This document shows, in pieces, positions 34,022 to 42,517 of a stretch of 64,000 bases of DNA. Below the pieces are notes generated by a model. The model ran no database searches, was not told the DNA's origin, and saw nothing but the letters and a program-made list of their open reading frames with translations. This stretch comes from Ascarosepion bandense (lineage: Eukaryota > Mollusca > Cephalopoda > Sepiida > Sepiidae). The position numbers were made by a program, and so were the translations under genes. Every line of letters starts with the position of its first letter. Positions within the stretch are counted from its first letter, which is position 1. The stretch covers positions 1,670,501-1,734,500 of the forward strand of contig JBBBDQ010001275.1 of assembly GCA_037127315.1 (NCBI GenBank), read 5' to 3'.

Positions 34022-34460
34022 TGTTGCACACTTTCTTCTAGAGAGTGCAGAACCAGGGATCGAACCGCAGACCGTTGGATTTCAATTCAACGCTCTCCCA
34101 GCTGGCTTCTTGCTTCGCCTCTTCCTCTTCCTACTCCACTTTCCTCCTTCCACCTTTTCACTGCGTCTCTCTGCGTCAGCTTCTCGCCAAGAAATTGACG
34201 CCACTGATCCTAGAGTGAACTTGGTCGGTCAGTTTTATAATCCATTTCTCTACCCATAATCCATTTCCTCGGTCTATAAAAATTCCCCTCGAGGGCCTCC
34301 TCTCTTTTTTCCTTTAGAATGAGCTGAAGGTGGATTATTAAGACAGAGGTGAGTATTATTATTATTTTCTTTCTTTGGAACAGATTACTGCTTTGCACGC
34401 CAGACACAAACGAACTCTCTTTTTTCCAGAGCCGCCGCTAGTCGCCCTTTCATGTTCACA
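34022..34460 (-). repeat. 3' LTR of the Gypsy element (439 bp)
   Basis: On the plus strand it runs from TGTTGCACAC to CATGTTCACA, i.e. TG...CA in either reading. The inner edge is fixed by the polypurine tract at 34461-34471. The outer edge is fixed by the end of identity with the other LTR at 38124. A TATA box (TATAAAA on the minus strand) is at 34233-34240 and a TCAGT initiator-like motif at 34203-34207, which puts the start of R near 34205. The last 29-32 codons of pol, including its stop, are inside this LTR. Confidence 0.88.
34046..34119 (-). other. tRNA-Phe-like sequence inside the LTR (also at 38148-38221)
   Basis: Read in the element sense, CAGCTGGGAGAGCGTT (D arm), TTGAAAT in the anticodon-loop position (GAA anticodon), GGTTCGATCCC (T loop/B box) and TTCTGCA align in order and spacing with metazoan tRNA-Phe(GAA). 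The D arm lacks one base, the T stem has mismatches and the 5' acceptor strand is poorly preserved. It is not a functional tRNA gene by eye. It lies in R-U5, 22-24 bases from the LTR end, in both LTRs. Confidence 0.7.
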
Positions 34461-36989
34461 CTCCCCCCTGGTCTCAAGACCACACATGTGGCAAGGCGGA
34501 CGTGGCCGCTTGTTGCGGGCACTCCTACGAAGGGGGATTGTCTGGATTTCTTCATCTGAGCTCTCAGAAGTGGCATCGGAATTATCGGCAACAGCGTCGG
34601 GGTTCGCAGTCGGACCATCAGACTCGCGGGGCGTAGGTCGAATCCACAGTTCGTCATTGGATGATTCACCACTGCCGCTACTTGTCAACGAATTCGTATT
34701 CAGGGCGGGCCGAATGTCCCTCACATGGCGTGGAGTACCATCAACCAGCACGGCCTGCTCACTGACGATGCCGGTGATTCGTCCCCTTCGAAAACTGGTG
34801 GTGCACCGGCTATTGGGAGGCTTCACCCAGACGGTGTCCCCTAATTCATACGGCCCTCTTGTTCCCCGCCGATCAGGCAGACGCGCGTCAATGCCCTTGA
34901 TGCGCACTCGGTAGCGATGGATTGCATTGGCGGGTGCGCTCACAGCAGTCACAGCATCCCTCGGTGTTGCATTATATCTATAGACCGCTTCTGCAATAGT
35001 GCACGCCTTCCTGGCCGCGGTCCTCTTCACGCTTCGGTGGCACCGCTCTGCTATGCCGTTGCCACTCGGCACATATGCACATCGGTGTCTGAGCCTGATC
35101 CCCCACTCGTCTACAAAACGCCTAAATTCTACGCTGCAGAAGGCAGTATCGTTGTCCGTGAGGATCTCTTCAGGCGGCCCCCTTTCGTAAAATATGGATT
35201 CCAATTCACGGATGACACTGGAGGAGTCCTGGCGTGCCAACGGGCGCCAGATCGCAAACCTCGTCGGTCCGCAATCTATCAGTGTGAGGAAGTGCTGGCT
35301 GCCATAATGGGTTATGTCCATACCCAGTCGGCTCCAAGTCATGTCTGTTCCCAGCCGACCCCTCCGCCATCTCGCTGGGGCGGGGTCGATTGACTGGCAT
35401 GTTTGGCATTCCTTGACCACCGCTCTCACTGCACTTTTTGACACTGACGGATTGGTCAATTGTACAAAATAGCATGTCCGTCTCACTCCGGGGTGCCCAC
35501 TGATGTGGTGTATTTCCCTGATTTTGTCTGCCGCCTCCACAGAGGCAGCACATAGTAACGGTACTGGCCCAGCTTCTTTCTTCACGGCATCAATCCATCT
35601 CTGAGGCACCCGAGTGAGCCTATCAGCGAGGTTGCAGTTTGAGGTGACAAGTACCACATCCACAGACAGATTGTACTCTGTTACTAGCTTTCTTATGGTC
35701 TCCAACCTCCGTCTGATCAGCATCTCGCTGGCCGCCTTGGTGCGCACCCTGGCCTTACCTGTCAGTGTGTTTGATATCCAGTGGTACACGCACAGCGAAT
35801 CTGTGTGTATGTGTAATTTCTTGACTTTCCACTGGAGTGCCAGGTTAATGCCTTTCGTCACCGCATCGAGCTCTGCCAGGTTGATGTGAGCAGCGTCATT
35901 CGTCGGTCGCAGCCAGCAGGCGTCCTCAATCGCAGCTCCGTTCTCCTCAAGCAGCACACCAATCGCCACAGAGCTCGCATCCACCCACACGCTCAATTCG
36001 TCTCCCTGCACACACCAGTCTCCCTTTGCGGGGTCATCCTGCTTTACCCTTGCGATGGTCTCCTTCACCATGCTAACCAACAGATCGTCCGTCGTTTCAT
36101 CATCCCAGTCTTTGGTGACTGCGCTTGCCCTCCTTTTTATGGTGCCTGTTGCTACACGAGTCCATCCACACACTGGTAGGTGCCCCACAAGTTTTCCACA
36201 CAGGGAGAAGACCACTCGTCTCGTAAAGACTTCGGGTACTTCAGGAACTGCAGTTCCGCGCCCCCACTTCAAGGTCCCCCGCTCCTTTCGAACTTTCAGG
36301 CCCAAGACACGGGCGCCATCCTCCAAATGTTCCGGGTCCTTGCAAACCAGGCCAAACTCGGCCAGTTTGGTCCTTACGCGTGATGATGATACAACGTCTT
36401 CGTTCACGTATATGTCATCAAGGTACGTCGATGTCCCCTCTTTCATTGTTTCTTGCTGTGACAACACAGCGTTGACTATGGTCTTCATTATTTGGGGTGC
36501 CACGTTCAGCCCGAAGCCCAGTCTGGTAAGGCAGTACCTTCTGCCGGCAAACACCACCGTCTGAAACGGCCACATCGTTTCGCTGACCCGGATCTGCAGA
36601 TACGCTTTTCTTAGATCCAGCAGGGACACATTGGAACCCTGCTGGCGCCATTCTCGTAGCTTGCTGGCGCAAACATCAGCATCTGCCGTAAATGCATCAA
36701 CATGCGCATTTAGTTCGCGGTAGTCCATCACTGGCCTCACTTTTGCTTTGTTGTGCTGAGTAACCGCCATCAGCGGGATCAAACCTTTGGGAGGTCCAAG
36801 TTTCTCATAGGGGTAAGGAATTAACCAGCCATCCTTGATCCATTCACGAAGCTCCTCTTCGTATGCAGGCCTTATTTGGTCGGGCACATGGTACTCGGCT
36901 ACTTCGTTCCGCAATTTTGCTGGCTGCTGATTTCCCGACCAATTTCCATGAGGCGGTCCAAGCCTTCTGGTGCTGGTCAAATTCGACAC
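34362..36989 (-). CDS. pol: pol: reverse transcriptase, RNase H, integrase and Cys-rich tail
   Basis: 875-codon open frame. Reverse transcriptase (about residues 35-250): KVRPVMDYREL, NVSLLDLRKAYLQI, LTRLGFGLNVAP and the catalytic YLDD. RNase H (about 330-470): VWVDASSVAIG, NLAELDAV, HIHTDSLC and NLADRLTR. Integrase (about 490-720): HHCC zinc motif (HHISGHPG, CQTCQS) and DDE catalytic residues in MDITHYG, LTDNDTAF and NGIAERCH, then a GPYELGDTVWVKPP module. The tail (833-875) has CHMCG, ECEH, CLACK and VICSK, a possible extra zinc module, and is partly encoded in the LTR. The first ATG is not the true start: homology to the family begins around WSGNQQPAKL, and upstream sequence continues in the protease frame, one base out of phase. 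The domains themselves appear uninterrupted. Confidence 0.88.
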   Translation of the reverse strand: MSNLTSTRRLGPPHGNWSGNQQPAKLRNEVAEYHVPDQIRPAYEEELREWIKDGWLIPYPYEKLGPPKGLIPLMAVTQHNKAKVRPVMDYRELNAHVDAFTADADVCASKLREWRQQGSNVSLLDLRKAYLQIRVSETMWPFQTVVFAGRRYCLTRLGFGLNVAPQIMKTIVNAVLSQQETMKEGTSTYLDDIYVNEDVVSSSRVRTKLAEFGLVCKDPEHLEDGARVLGLKVRKERGTLKWGRGTAVPEVPEVFTRRVVFSLCGKLVGHLPVCGWTRVATGTIKRRASAVTKDWDDETTDDLLVSMVKETIARVKQDDPAKGDWCVQGDELSVWVDASSVAIGVLLEENGAAIEDACWLRPTNDAAHINLAELDAVTKGINLALQWKVKKLHIHTDSLCVYHWISNTLTGKARVRTKAASEMLIRRRLETIRKLVTEYNLSVDVVLVTSNCNLADRLTRVPQRWIDAVKKEAGPVPLLCAASVEAADKIREIHHISGHPGVRRTCYFVQLTNPSVSKSAVRAVVKECQTCQSIDPAPARWRRGRLGTDMTWSRLGMDITHYGSQHFLTLIDCGPTRFAIWRPLARQDSSSVIRELESIFYERGPPEEILTDNDTAFCSVEFRRFVDEWGIRLRHRCAYVPSGNGIAERCHRSVKRTAARKACTIAEAVYRYNATPRDAVTAVSAPANAIHRYRVRIKGIDARLPDRRGTRGPYELGDTVWVKPPNSRCTTSFRRGRITGIVSEQAVLVDGTPRHVRDIRPALNTNSLTSSGSGESSNDELWIRPTPRESDGPTANPDAVADNSDATSESSDEEIQTIPLRRSARNKRPRPPCHMCGLETRGECEHERATSGGSGKKRVRLCLACKAVICSKERK
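34461..34471 (-). promoter_or_regulatory. polypurine tract for plus-strand priming
   Basis: CCAGGGGGGAG on the minus strand directly precedes TGTGAACATG, the first bases of the 3' LTR. Its position fits a Gypsy polypurine tract. It also lies inside the pol frame. Confidence 0.7.
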
Positions 36990-37428
36990 TAAAGTCTGGC
37001 TGGTCGATCCTCAGCGCTGCGCACACTGGGGTCCTCTCTTGAAACTGCACTTCCCCCGTCTGCGTTATGTGAACACCACCTAGGGCTCTGATGGCATCAT
37101 AGCCTAGAAGCAGGTCAAAGTTCAGTGGTTTTTTGAGCGCTACTAGCGCCTCGACGTTGGCCGAGTTTCCTGTTCTTGTACGGATGTTTATCGCACCCAC
37201 CCCGCAACATGTCCGCGATTCTCCACTGATGGTGGTTACCCTGACACCCTTCTCCTTCCAAGTGTGGCAGAGGTCTACGAACACTATGGTGCGGGAGCAC
37301 CCGGAGTCGAGGAGTGCTGAGCACAATGTCTCGTTGACATATACCTGAATGATCGGAAGCGCCTCTAATTTCTGCTTTGGGGAAAGGTCGACGCCGGCAC
37401 CTTGTCCCCGGCCCCGTTTCCCGCACAA
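36844..37428 (-). CDS. retropepsin-type protease domain of the Gypsy element
   Basis: Frame of 194 codons, -1 relative to gag. It contains LLDSGCSRTIV (about residues 39-49), the Asp-Ser-Gly active-site signature of retroviral-type aspartic proteases, and a second hallmark DLLLGYDAIRALGG (about 104-117). This enzyme would cut the Gag-Pol precursor. No independent start is expected: the frame overlaps gag by 64 bases and contains the slippery heptamer at 37416-37422, so it would be made by -1 frameshifting. Toward its end (after about ASWK) the recognisable sequence shifts to the pol frame, while this frame runs on into spurious residues. Confidence 0.82.
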   Translation of the reverse strand: MCGKRGRGQGAGVDLSPKQKLEALPIIQVYVNETLCSALLDSGCSRTIVFVDLCHTWKEKGVRVTTISGESRTCCGVGAINIRTRTGNSANVEALVALKKPLNFDLLLGYDAIRALGGVHITQTGEVQFQERTPVCAALRIDQPDFSVEFDQHQKAWTASWKLVGKSAASKIAERSSRVPCARPNKACIRRGAS

Positions 37429-38108
37429 TCCCGGGCCATATGTCCGGTTTCATTACACCGGTAGCAGCGAACAGCTGTCGGTCGCCGTCTGCAGTTCCTT
37501 GCAATGTGGCCCTGGCCATCGCACCTATAACACACGACCCCACCACGCGGGCTAAGGCCCTGAGACGGTTTATCATCACTCGGTGTGGATTGTGCAGCGG
37601 CGATTACCGGATCTCTCAGCTCGGAATTATCCTTCATCACGGTTCTGGCTCGGTCCACCAGGTCATTAAGGGGCAACGAGGTTATGTTTGAGCTCGCCCG
37701 CAGGAGCTGTTTTGCTCCGGTTGGGAGCCCCGCCAGAAATTTATATGCCAAGGCCCGCTCGGGCAGCCCACCGAACAACACCGTCAACTTCGTCAGCTCG
37801 GCCAAATATACGTCCACAGTTTCGCCAGGATGTAATTGTCTTGCCTCAAATTGCTCCCAGGCAGTGGCGGGGTCGATAGCAAACGCTTTGTATAGGGCTG
37901 CCTTGATCCTCTCATAATTCTGTTTTTCCTCAGCACTGAGCTGTTGATACACAGCGAAAGCCCCACCGGACAAACGCAGAGGAATCACATGTTCAATGTT
38001 TTTGACACCAGACAAGAGACAATGCAGTTCCACTTTTTCCACCCAGTCAAGTACTGGGGTCGAGCCACTGAACTCTGGAATCAATTTCAGGTCGAACCTG
38101 TCCCCCAT
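37365..38108 (-). CDS. gag: gag: capsid-nucleocapsid protein with two zinc knuckles
   Basis: 247 codons beginning MGDRFDLKLIPEFSG, starting 15 bases inside the LTR edge. The N-terminal 160 residues (WVEKVELHC, AFAVYQQLS, YKAFAIDPATAWEQFEARQL, YLAELTKL, FLAGLPTGAKQLLRA) match the capsid-type Gag of Ty3/Gypsy elements in character. Two CCHC zinc knuckles follow, CYRCDGQGHIARNC (about 193-206) and CYRCNETGHMARDC (about 215-228), which would bind RNA. It forms the virus-like particle in which reverse transcription takes place. It ends 64 bases into the protease frame. No internal stop is seen, so this copy's gag looks intact. Confidence 0.88.
   Translation of the reverse strand: MGDRFDLKLIPEFSGSTPVLDWVEKVELHCLLSGVKNIEHVIPLRLSGGAFAVYQQLSAEEKQNYERIKAALYKAFAIDPATAWEQFEARQLHPGETVDVYLAELTKLTVLFGGLPERALAYKFLAGLPTGAKQLLRASSNITSLPLNDLVDRARTVMKDNSELRDPVIAAAQSTPSDDKPSQGLSPRGGVVCYRCDGQGHIARNCRRRPTAVRCYRCNETGHMARDCAGNGAGDKVPASTFPQSRN
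37416..37422 (-). promoter_or_regulatory. -1 ribosomal frameshift site GGGAAAC between gag and protease
   Basis: On the minus strand the gag codons GCG GGA AAC form the heptamer G GGA AAC, a canonical X XXY YYZ slippery site in the right phase. Slipping back one base enters the protease frame. Three bases downstream GCCGG and CCGGC, ten bases apart, can pair as a stem, within G/C-rich sequence suited to a stimulatory structure. Confidence 0.75.
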
Positions 38109-38111
38109 TAT

Positions 38112-38123
38112 GCCGAAATAGCT
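38112..38123 (-). promoter_or_regulatory. primer-binding-site position, complementary to the 5' end of tRNA-Phe
   Basis: Directly after the LTR end (...GCAACA) the element reads AGCTATTTCGGC, then ATAATG, where ATG is the gag start. The complement GCCGAAATAGCT equals nucleotides 1-12 of metazoan tRNA-Phe. A standard Gypsy site would start TGG and pair with a tRNA 3' end; none is present, and there is no space for one before gag. Confidence 0.6.
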
Positions 38124-38309
38124 TGTTGCACACTTTCTTCTAGAGAGTGCAGAACCAGGGATCGAACCGCAGACCGTTGGATTTCAATTCAACGCTCTCC
38201 CAGCTGGCTTCTTGCTTCGCCTCTTCCTCTTCCTACTCCACTTTCCTCCTTCCACCTTTTCACTGCGTCTCTCTGCGTCAGCTTCTCGCCAAGAAATTGA
38301 CGCCACTGA
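38124..38309 (-). repeat. 5' LTR, R-U5 part
   Basis: Looks identical to 34022-34207. It ends at the LINE junction in the 19-bp target-site duplication (38291-38309). It contains the tRNA-Phe-like segment at about 38148-38221 and borders the primer-binding position. Confidence 0.9.
38291..38309. repeat. target-site duplication of the Tx1-like LINE (left copy)
   Basis: 19 of 19 bases equal 45490-45508. Removing 38310-45508 restores an LTR that matches the 3' LTR base for base across the junction, as far as I can see by eye. Confidence 0.95.
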
Positions 38310-39047
38310 ATTATTTATTGTACAGAAGTACAAATGCGGCACAAGGCCTAATACGGGGATGGGGAAAGGCTGGTCTTCAACTGTCCTAATTTAACTTAGC
38401 TATTCACTTTCGTTGACCCTGACACGCTTACAATAACCTTTCACCATAAAACCACATTTTTACTTACCATTCTTAACACGTCCACCATAATACCTCAGGT
38501 TCTCTATGTAGTCCTACTTAACTCCCATATGTACAATGTTCAGTGGAGGGCATGGGCAGAAATAACAACATTTAAAATCCCCAATGATTTTATACAATGA
38601 AAATAAGATATGTACAAGAAACTAAACAAAATCATATTAGTAATAAAAGCCCCCCACTTCTCTAATAATGTGACAGCAAAATCACTTCCCCGGACGAAAT
38701 ATAATGCGTGGCTTTAGAAGTATAATACCATATATCCGATCAGCAATTACTCACACAATCACTCACACATTTAAACATCATAACAAAAACGAAAAGCACA
38801 CTTGAAAAATAACGAAAGTCGCCACGCATCCACCGGGGAACTAACATTGTTGAACACCTAAGGAGGGAAGGGAAGGGGGTTAAACTAAAGAAAAATAGGG
38901 GAGAAAAAAGAAAAGGGGGCCAATGAGCAATCATAACCTAGCTAAGTTAACATTGAAGCCAAAAAACAGAAAATCAAACTTTACCTACTCTAACCTAACA
39001 GGGACGGGGTGCACATGTTCTGCCCAGCACACCCAATATCCTGATGC
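38310..39047 (-). other. 3' UTR of the Tx1-like LINE
   Basis: 738 bases from the ORF2 stop to the insertion junction. It ends in AATAAATAATT and has no poly(A) longer than a few bases. No open frame of interest. Confidence 0.65.
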
Positions 39048-41515
39048 CTAACCAGCATCAAACAACCACTCCAGGTCAGCACCTTTCACTCGACAGAATC
39101 GCGCAAGACTCACCCACCTTTTGCCAAATTCAGATGGAGTGAGTCGTTTCCTTTCCGTCCTGATCTTGACTTTAAGCTGATGCTTAAAGAACAAGATCAG
39201 TTGGGAAGAGGTAAACTTCTCATCACCATAGAATTCCTTCTGTCGCGTCGTCCAAATCACGATTCGCATAACACCTAGTAAGCAAAAGAGCACATAGTGC
39301 TCAGCCCTAGATAACGGAGGTACGACATTGCTACAAACAGAACTAGCCTCAAGGACAAAGAACTTTCCACGCAGCATACGAACCATGAGGTCTTCAAGAA
39401 ACTTACACAACGGAGCAACAACACTGCAGTGGAAGAAGGCATGATCGACGGTTTCCGTCGTCAGCCCACAACGCACGCAGGTTGATTTTGGTGTTAGGCC
39501 CGCTGCATGAAGCCTCTTGCCTACCCAGAGAGCCTTTCGAATCATCAGCCAGGTGAGTGATGCCTCATCGTTAGTGAGACATTTCAACCCAGGCGCCCAA
39601 GGCCATATGGAGCGAGCCTCCTGCTTCGTAAGCCCGAGCTCGCCAATCAGTTCATCTTGAACGGCCCCCCTAACTAAAACCCGATATAATGCCCTAAGAG
39701 ACAACGATTGGGCGTTGGAGAGGCCATCCGTAGCCCGCAAGAGAAACTGGAGAGCCAAACGACATTCTTTATAGAAGGAGCACTCGCCACGAGGAGTACG
39801 GCCGGCCTCCTCCTCCGACAAATGCACACTTCTCAGGGATGGAAAGTTTTTATGGACGTCCTCTTGAACGAGGGCGCCGTTCTCATCCTCCAGCATACAC
39901 ATTCGATCCAGGAATCTAATGCGAAGCGTGTGTTGACGAATCTCAACGCTAGGCATGCCCAGACCGCCCTCAGATGGATGCAGGCAACAGATCTCGCGAC
40001 GTACCTTGGGAGACTTGCCTTCTCCCCAAAGGAAGGAGAACAAGAACTGAATTAAACCCAAACGAATGGCACACGGGAGAGGAAGTACCGAGAGTCGGTA
40101 AAGGAGAATCGGGTAGATGTGCGAGGCACATACTTCCGCCCTCCCCTTTAAGGAGAGCTTCCTCCGAGTCCACAGACGAACTGCGCCCTCGGCCTTCTCT
40201 CGAACCTCCGACCAATTCATTTCCAACTGGAGATCTGGACCGAAAAAGACGCCGAGAATCTTGATCGGCCCGTCCGTCCAGAGGAAAGGTCCGGGAAGAG
40301 AAACTCCCTTCCACGCACCCAATCGCAAGCCAACAGACTTATCGCGATTGATCTTGGCCCCTGTCACCGTCTCATAACATCTGATTTCTTTGCTGACTTC
40401 GTCAATCTCGGCTTTGCTCGACACAAAAACCGAAACGTCGTCAGCATAGGCGGAGTACCTGGCCGAGGTGGTAGCACCAGGTACGGAAATTCCGCGAAGG
40501 ACCGGATTCGCCTTTAACTTGCGAAGGAATGGCTCCAACGCAAGAACGTACAGCAAAGGCGAAAGTGGACAACCTTGACGAATGGAGCGAGATAAAGTGA
40601 AGGGCTTCGATCTTACCCCATTCACTTCCACCAGCGCACCGGGGGACTCATACAGCAGTCGGATCCAGGAGCGAAAGTACGGCCCGAAACCGGCGGCGGA
40701 AAGGACAGACTCCAAGAAACGATGGTCAACCCTATCGAATGCCTTGGACTGATCCAAATTGATCAGCGCGGCTTCGGTGTCGGTTTTCTCGATGATCAGG
40801 CGTACCAAATGAAGGTTGTCCTGAATAGTCCTGCCCTTCACAGCACAAGTCTGCTCGGGGCCAATCAGACTAGAGAGGACAGCCTGCAAACGGTCGGCCA
40901 AGATCTTGGCAAAAATCTTTAAGTCAGTATTTAACATCGTTAAAGGCCGATAATTATCTATGCCACCCCCACCGCTCTTGCTCTTGCGAAGCAACTTGAT
41001 TACACCCCTGGTGAAGCGTCGAGGTATAGACCCCTGCTTCATCCAGTTGTTATAAACAAGAGCCAGCAGAGGAACAAGAACGGACGACTGCCTCAAGTAC
41101 AGTTCGTAGGGAAGACCATCCAAACCTGGAGTTTTGTCCCGGCCAACCAATTTCAGCGCGTCCCAGATTTCCGACTCTGTTATGGGCCCCTCGCACCTAG
41201 CCGCTTCAGCCGCCGAGAGGCGGGGAAAGTCAGCCAAATAGGTGTCGAACTGAGCAGAGCTCAGACCGGGCTCCCTGGTGAAAAGATCCTGGAAGTAATC
41301 CCGAAAAGCTCCACATATACCCACGTCTGTAGTCACGGTACGACCATCCGGCAATGTGATGTCCTTGATATGCCGATTGGCTGCTTGCCTAGCTTCCTCT
41401 GCACGCAATTCTGCGGCCATATTCGTTGCCTCAGAAGACATTTTTAACCTAGCCCTAACTACCAGAGCTTGATCCTTCTTGATAGCCAAGGAGGCCAGCT
41501 CGGCCCTAGCTAAGG
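39048..41515 (-). CDS. reverse transcriptase and C-terminal zinc motif of the Tx1-like LINE (ORF2, second part)
   Basis: The open frame extends upstream past 41515 without an ATG, so it is the continuation of ORF2 and not a separate gene. Of the 813 codons counted from 41489, motifs are KTPGLDGLPYELY, NYRPLTMLNTDLKIFAKILA, EQTCAVKGR, ALINLDQSKAFDRVDHRFLE, SIRQGCPLSPLLY, the catalytic YADD (about residue 346), GAKINRDKS and GVFFGPD. Toward the end CVRCGLTTETVDHAFFHCSV is the Cys/His motif typical of L1/Tx1-type ORF2 proteins. No internal stops are seen. The enzyme copies the element RNA at the nicked target. Confidence 0.85.
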
Positions 41516-42505
41516 CTACGTCCCCACTATTACGGGATTTAACTGCCCGATCAACTTTTTCTCTAACGTCGTTTGCGCCGCTAAATTAGCTAAGTTGAGC
41601 CGACGGCTATAGTCGGCAGCAAACGACCTAATTTTGGATTTAAGTGTGTCCCACCACTTATTCCCAACCACAGCCCCCGTCAGTTCCCGCTTTAGTGTTA
41701 GTAAAAGCTGGTGCTGGAAATCTTGGCTATCAAATAATGACGCGTTCAATTTCCAGTAGCCAGCCAACTTAACCTTAGGCTTATCTAAGTTTACACGAAC
41801 CCGGACGAGCCTATGATCCGTGTAAACTATGGAATGGAAACTTGGACAACCTAAGAGCCCTACGTCGACTCTCCTAACTAGGACTCGGTCGAGGTAGCTT
41901 GCGCGTACCTTCGAATCCGAGCTGCCCCTATTAGTCCAAGTCCACACTACCTCCCGGGGGTGTTCATTTCGGTATTTATCGACAAGATCATTCCTGTCGA
42001 TAAATTCCCGAAATGGTTTCACATCCGGGTTGTTAGTACCCGATCTTTCTCCTATCCGATCTTTCTCAGGGTCAAGGACGGCATTCCAATCCCCCGCTAA
42101 AATTACCCGCCTCGATGTTCCAAAGAACGACTCGAGCTGCCGAAACAAAGCAGGACGCTCCCTATGGACATTGGGCGCATAAACCCCAATGAGCCGAAAA
42201 GACTTCTCCTTTATGGTAATATCCAGCACACAAATCCTGCCCGCTGGATCCGCGAAGACAAGCGTACACGCCGCACCCAATGACTTGCTCACTAGCCAAG
42301 AAACACCTCTAGAACGACCATCAAAACATGCTGAATAGAGATCGTAATCCCTAGACAGAATGCCCTCATAGTCGCCAGCTAAAAACCGGGTTTCCTGTAG
42401 ACAACAAACATCCACCCCGAGGCGCTGGAGATCATGAGTGAGTCTCACCCTCCGAGACTCAGACCTCAGCCCCCGGGCATTTATACTTGCTAACCAAAGA
42501 GCCAT
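41516..42505 (-). CDS. apurinic-type endonuclease domain of the Tx1-like LINE (ORF2, first part)
   Basis: 329 codons from ATG (MALWLASINARGLRSESRRV). It shows the motifs of LINE endonucleases in order: SINARGLRS (Asn), VCCLQETRF (Glu), IGVYAPN, ILAGDWNAVLDP (Asp-Asn), SYLDRVLV and YTDHRLV (Asp-His). This enzyme nicks target DNA to start target-primed reverse transcription. The 12-base gap to ORF1 suggests reinitiation or coupled translation. The frame ends at a TAG (41516-41518). The reverse transcriptase continues in the -1 frame from within the run of five A (plus-strand T at 41556-41560), so in the family the two parts are expected to be one protein. Confidence 0.83.
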   Translation of the reverse strand: MALWLASINARGLRSESRRVRLTHDLQRLGVDVCCLQETRFLAGDYEGILSRDYDLYSACFDGRSRGVSWLVSKSLGAACTLVFADPAGRICVLDITIKEKSFRLIGVYAPNVHRERPALFRQLESFFGTSRRVILAGDWNAVLDPEKDRIGERSGTNNPDVKPFREFIDRNDLVDKYRNEHPREVVWTWTNRGSSDSKVRASYLDRVLVRRVDVGLLGCPSFHSIVYTDHRLVRVRVNLDKPKVKLAGYWKLNASLFDSQDFQHQLLLTLKRELTGAVVGNKWWDTLKSKIRSFAADYSRRLNLANLAAQTTLEKKLIGQLNPVIVGT

Positions 42506-42517
42506 TGTGATCCTTAA

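Noticed and set aside
34046..34119. Functional tRNA-Phe gene in the LTR
   Set aside because: The D arm lacks a base, the T stem has mismatches and the acceptor strands do not pair, so I describe it as tRNA-like only.
34410..38108. Plus-strand open frames opposite the Gypsy gag-pol
   Set aside because: Shadows of GC-rich coding DNA; no domain motifs, and the minus strand explains the region completely.
38112..38123. Self-priming as in Tf1
   Set aside because: I looked for GCCGAAATAGCT near the predicted RNA start (about 34205 / 38307) and did not see it, so the transcript 5' end does not appear to pair with this site.
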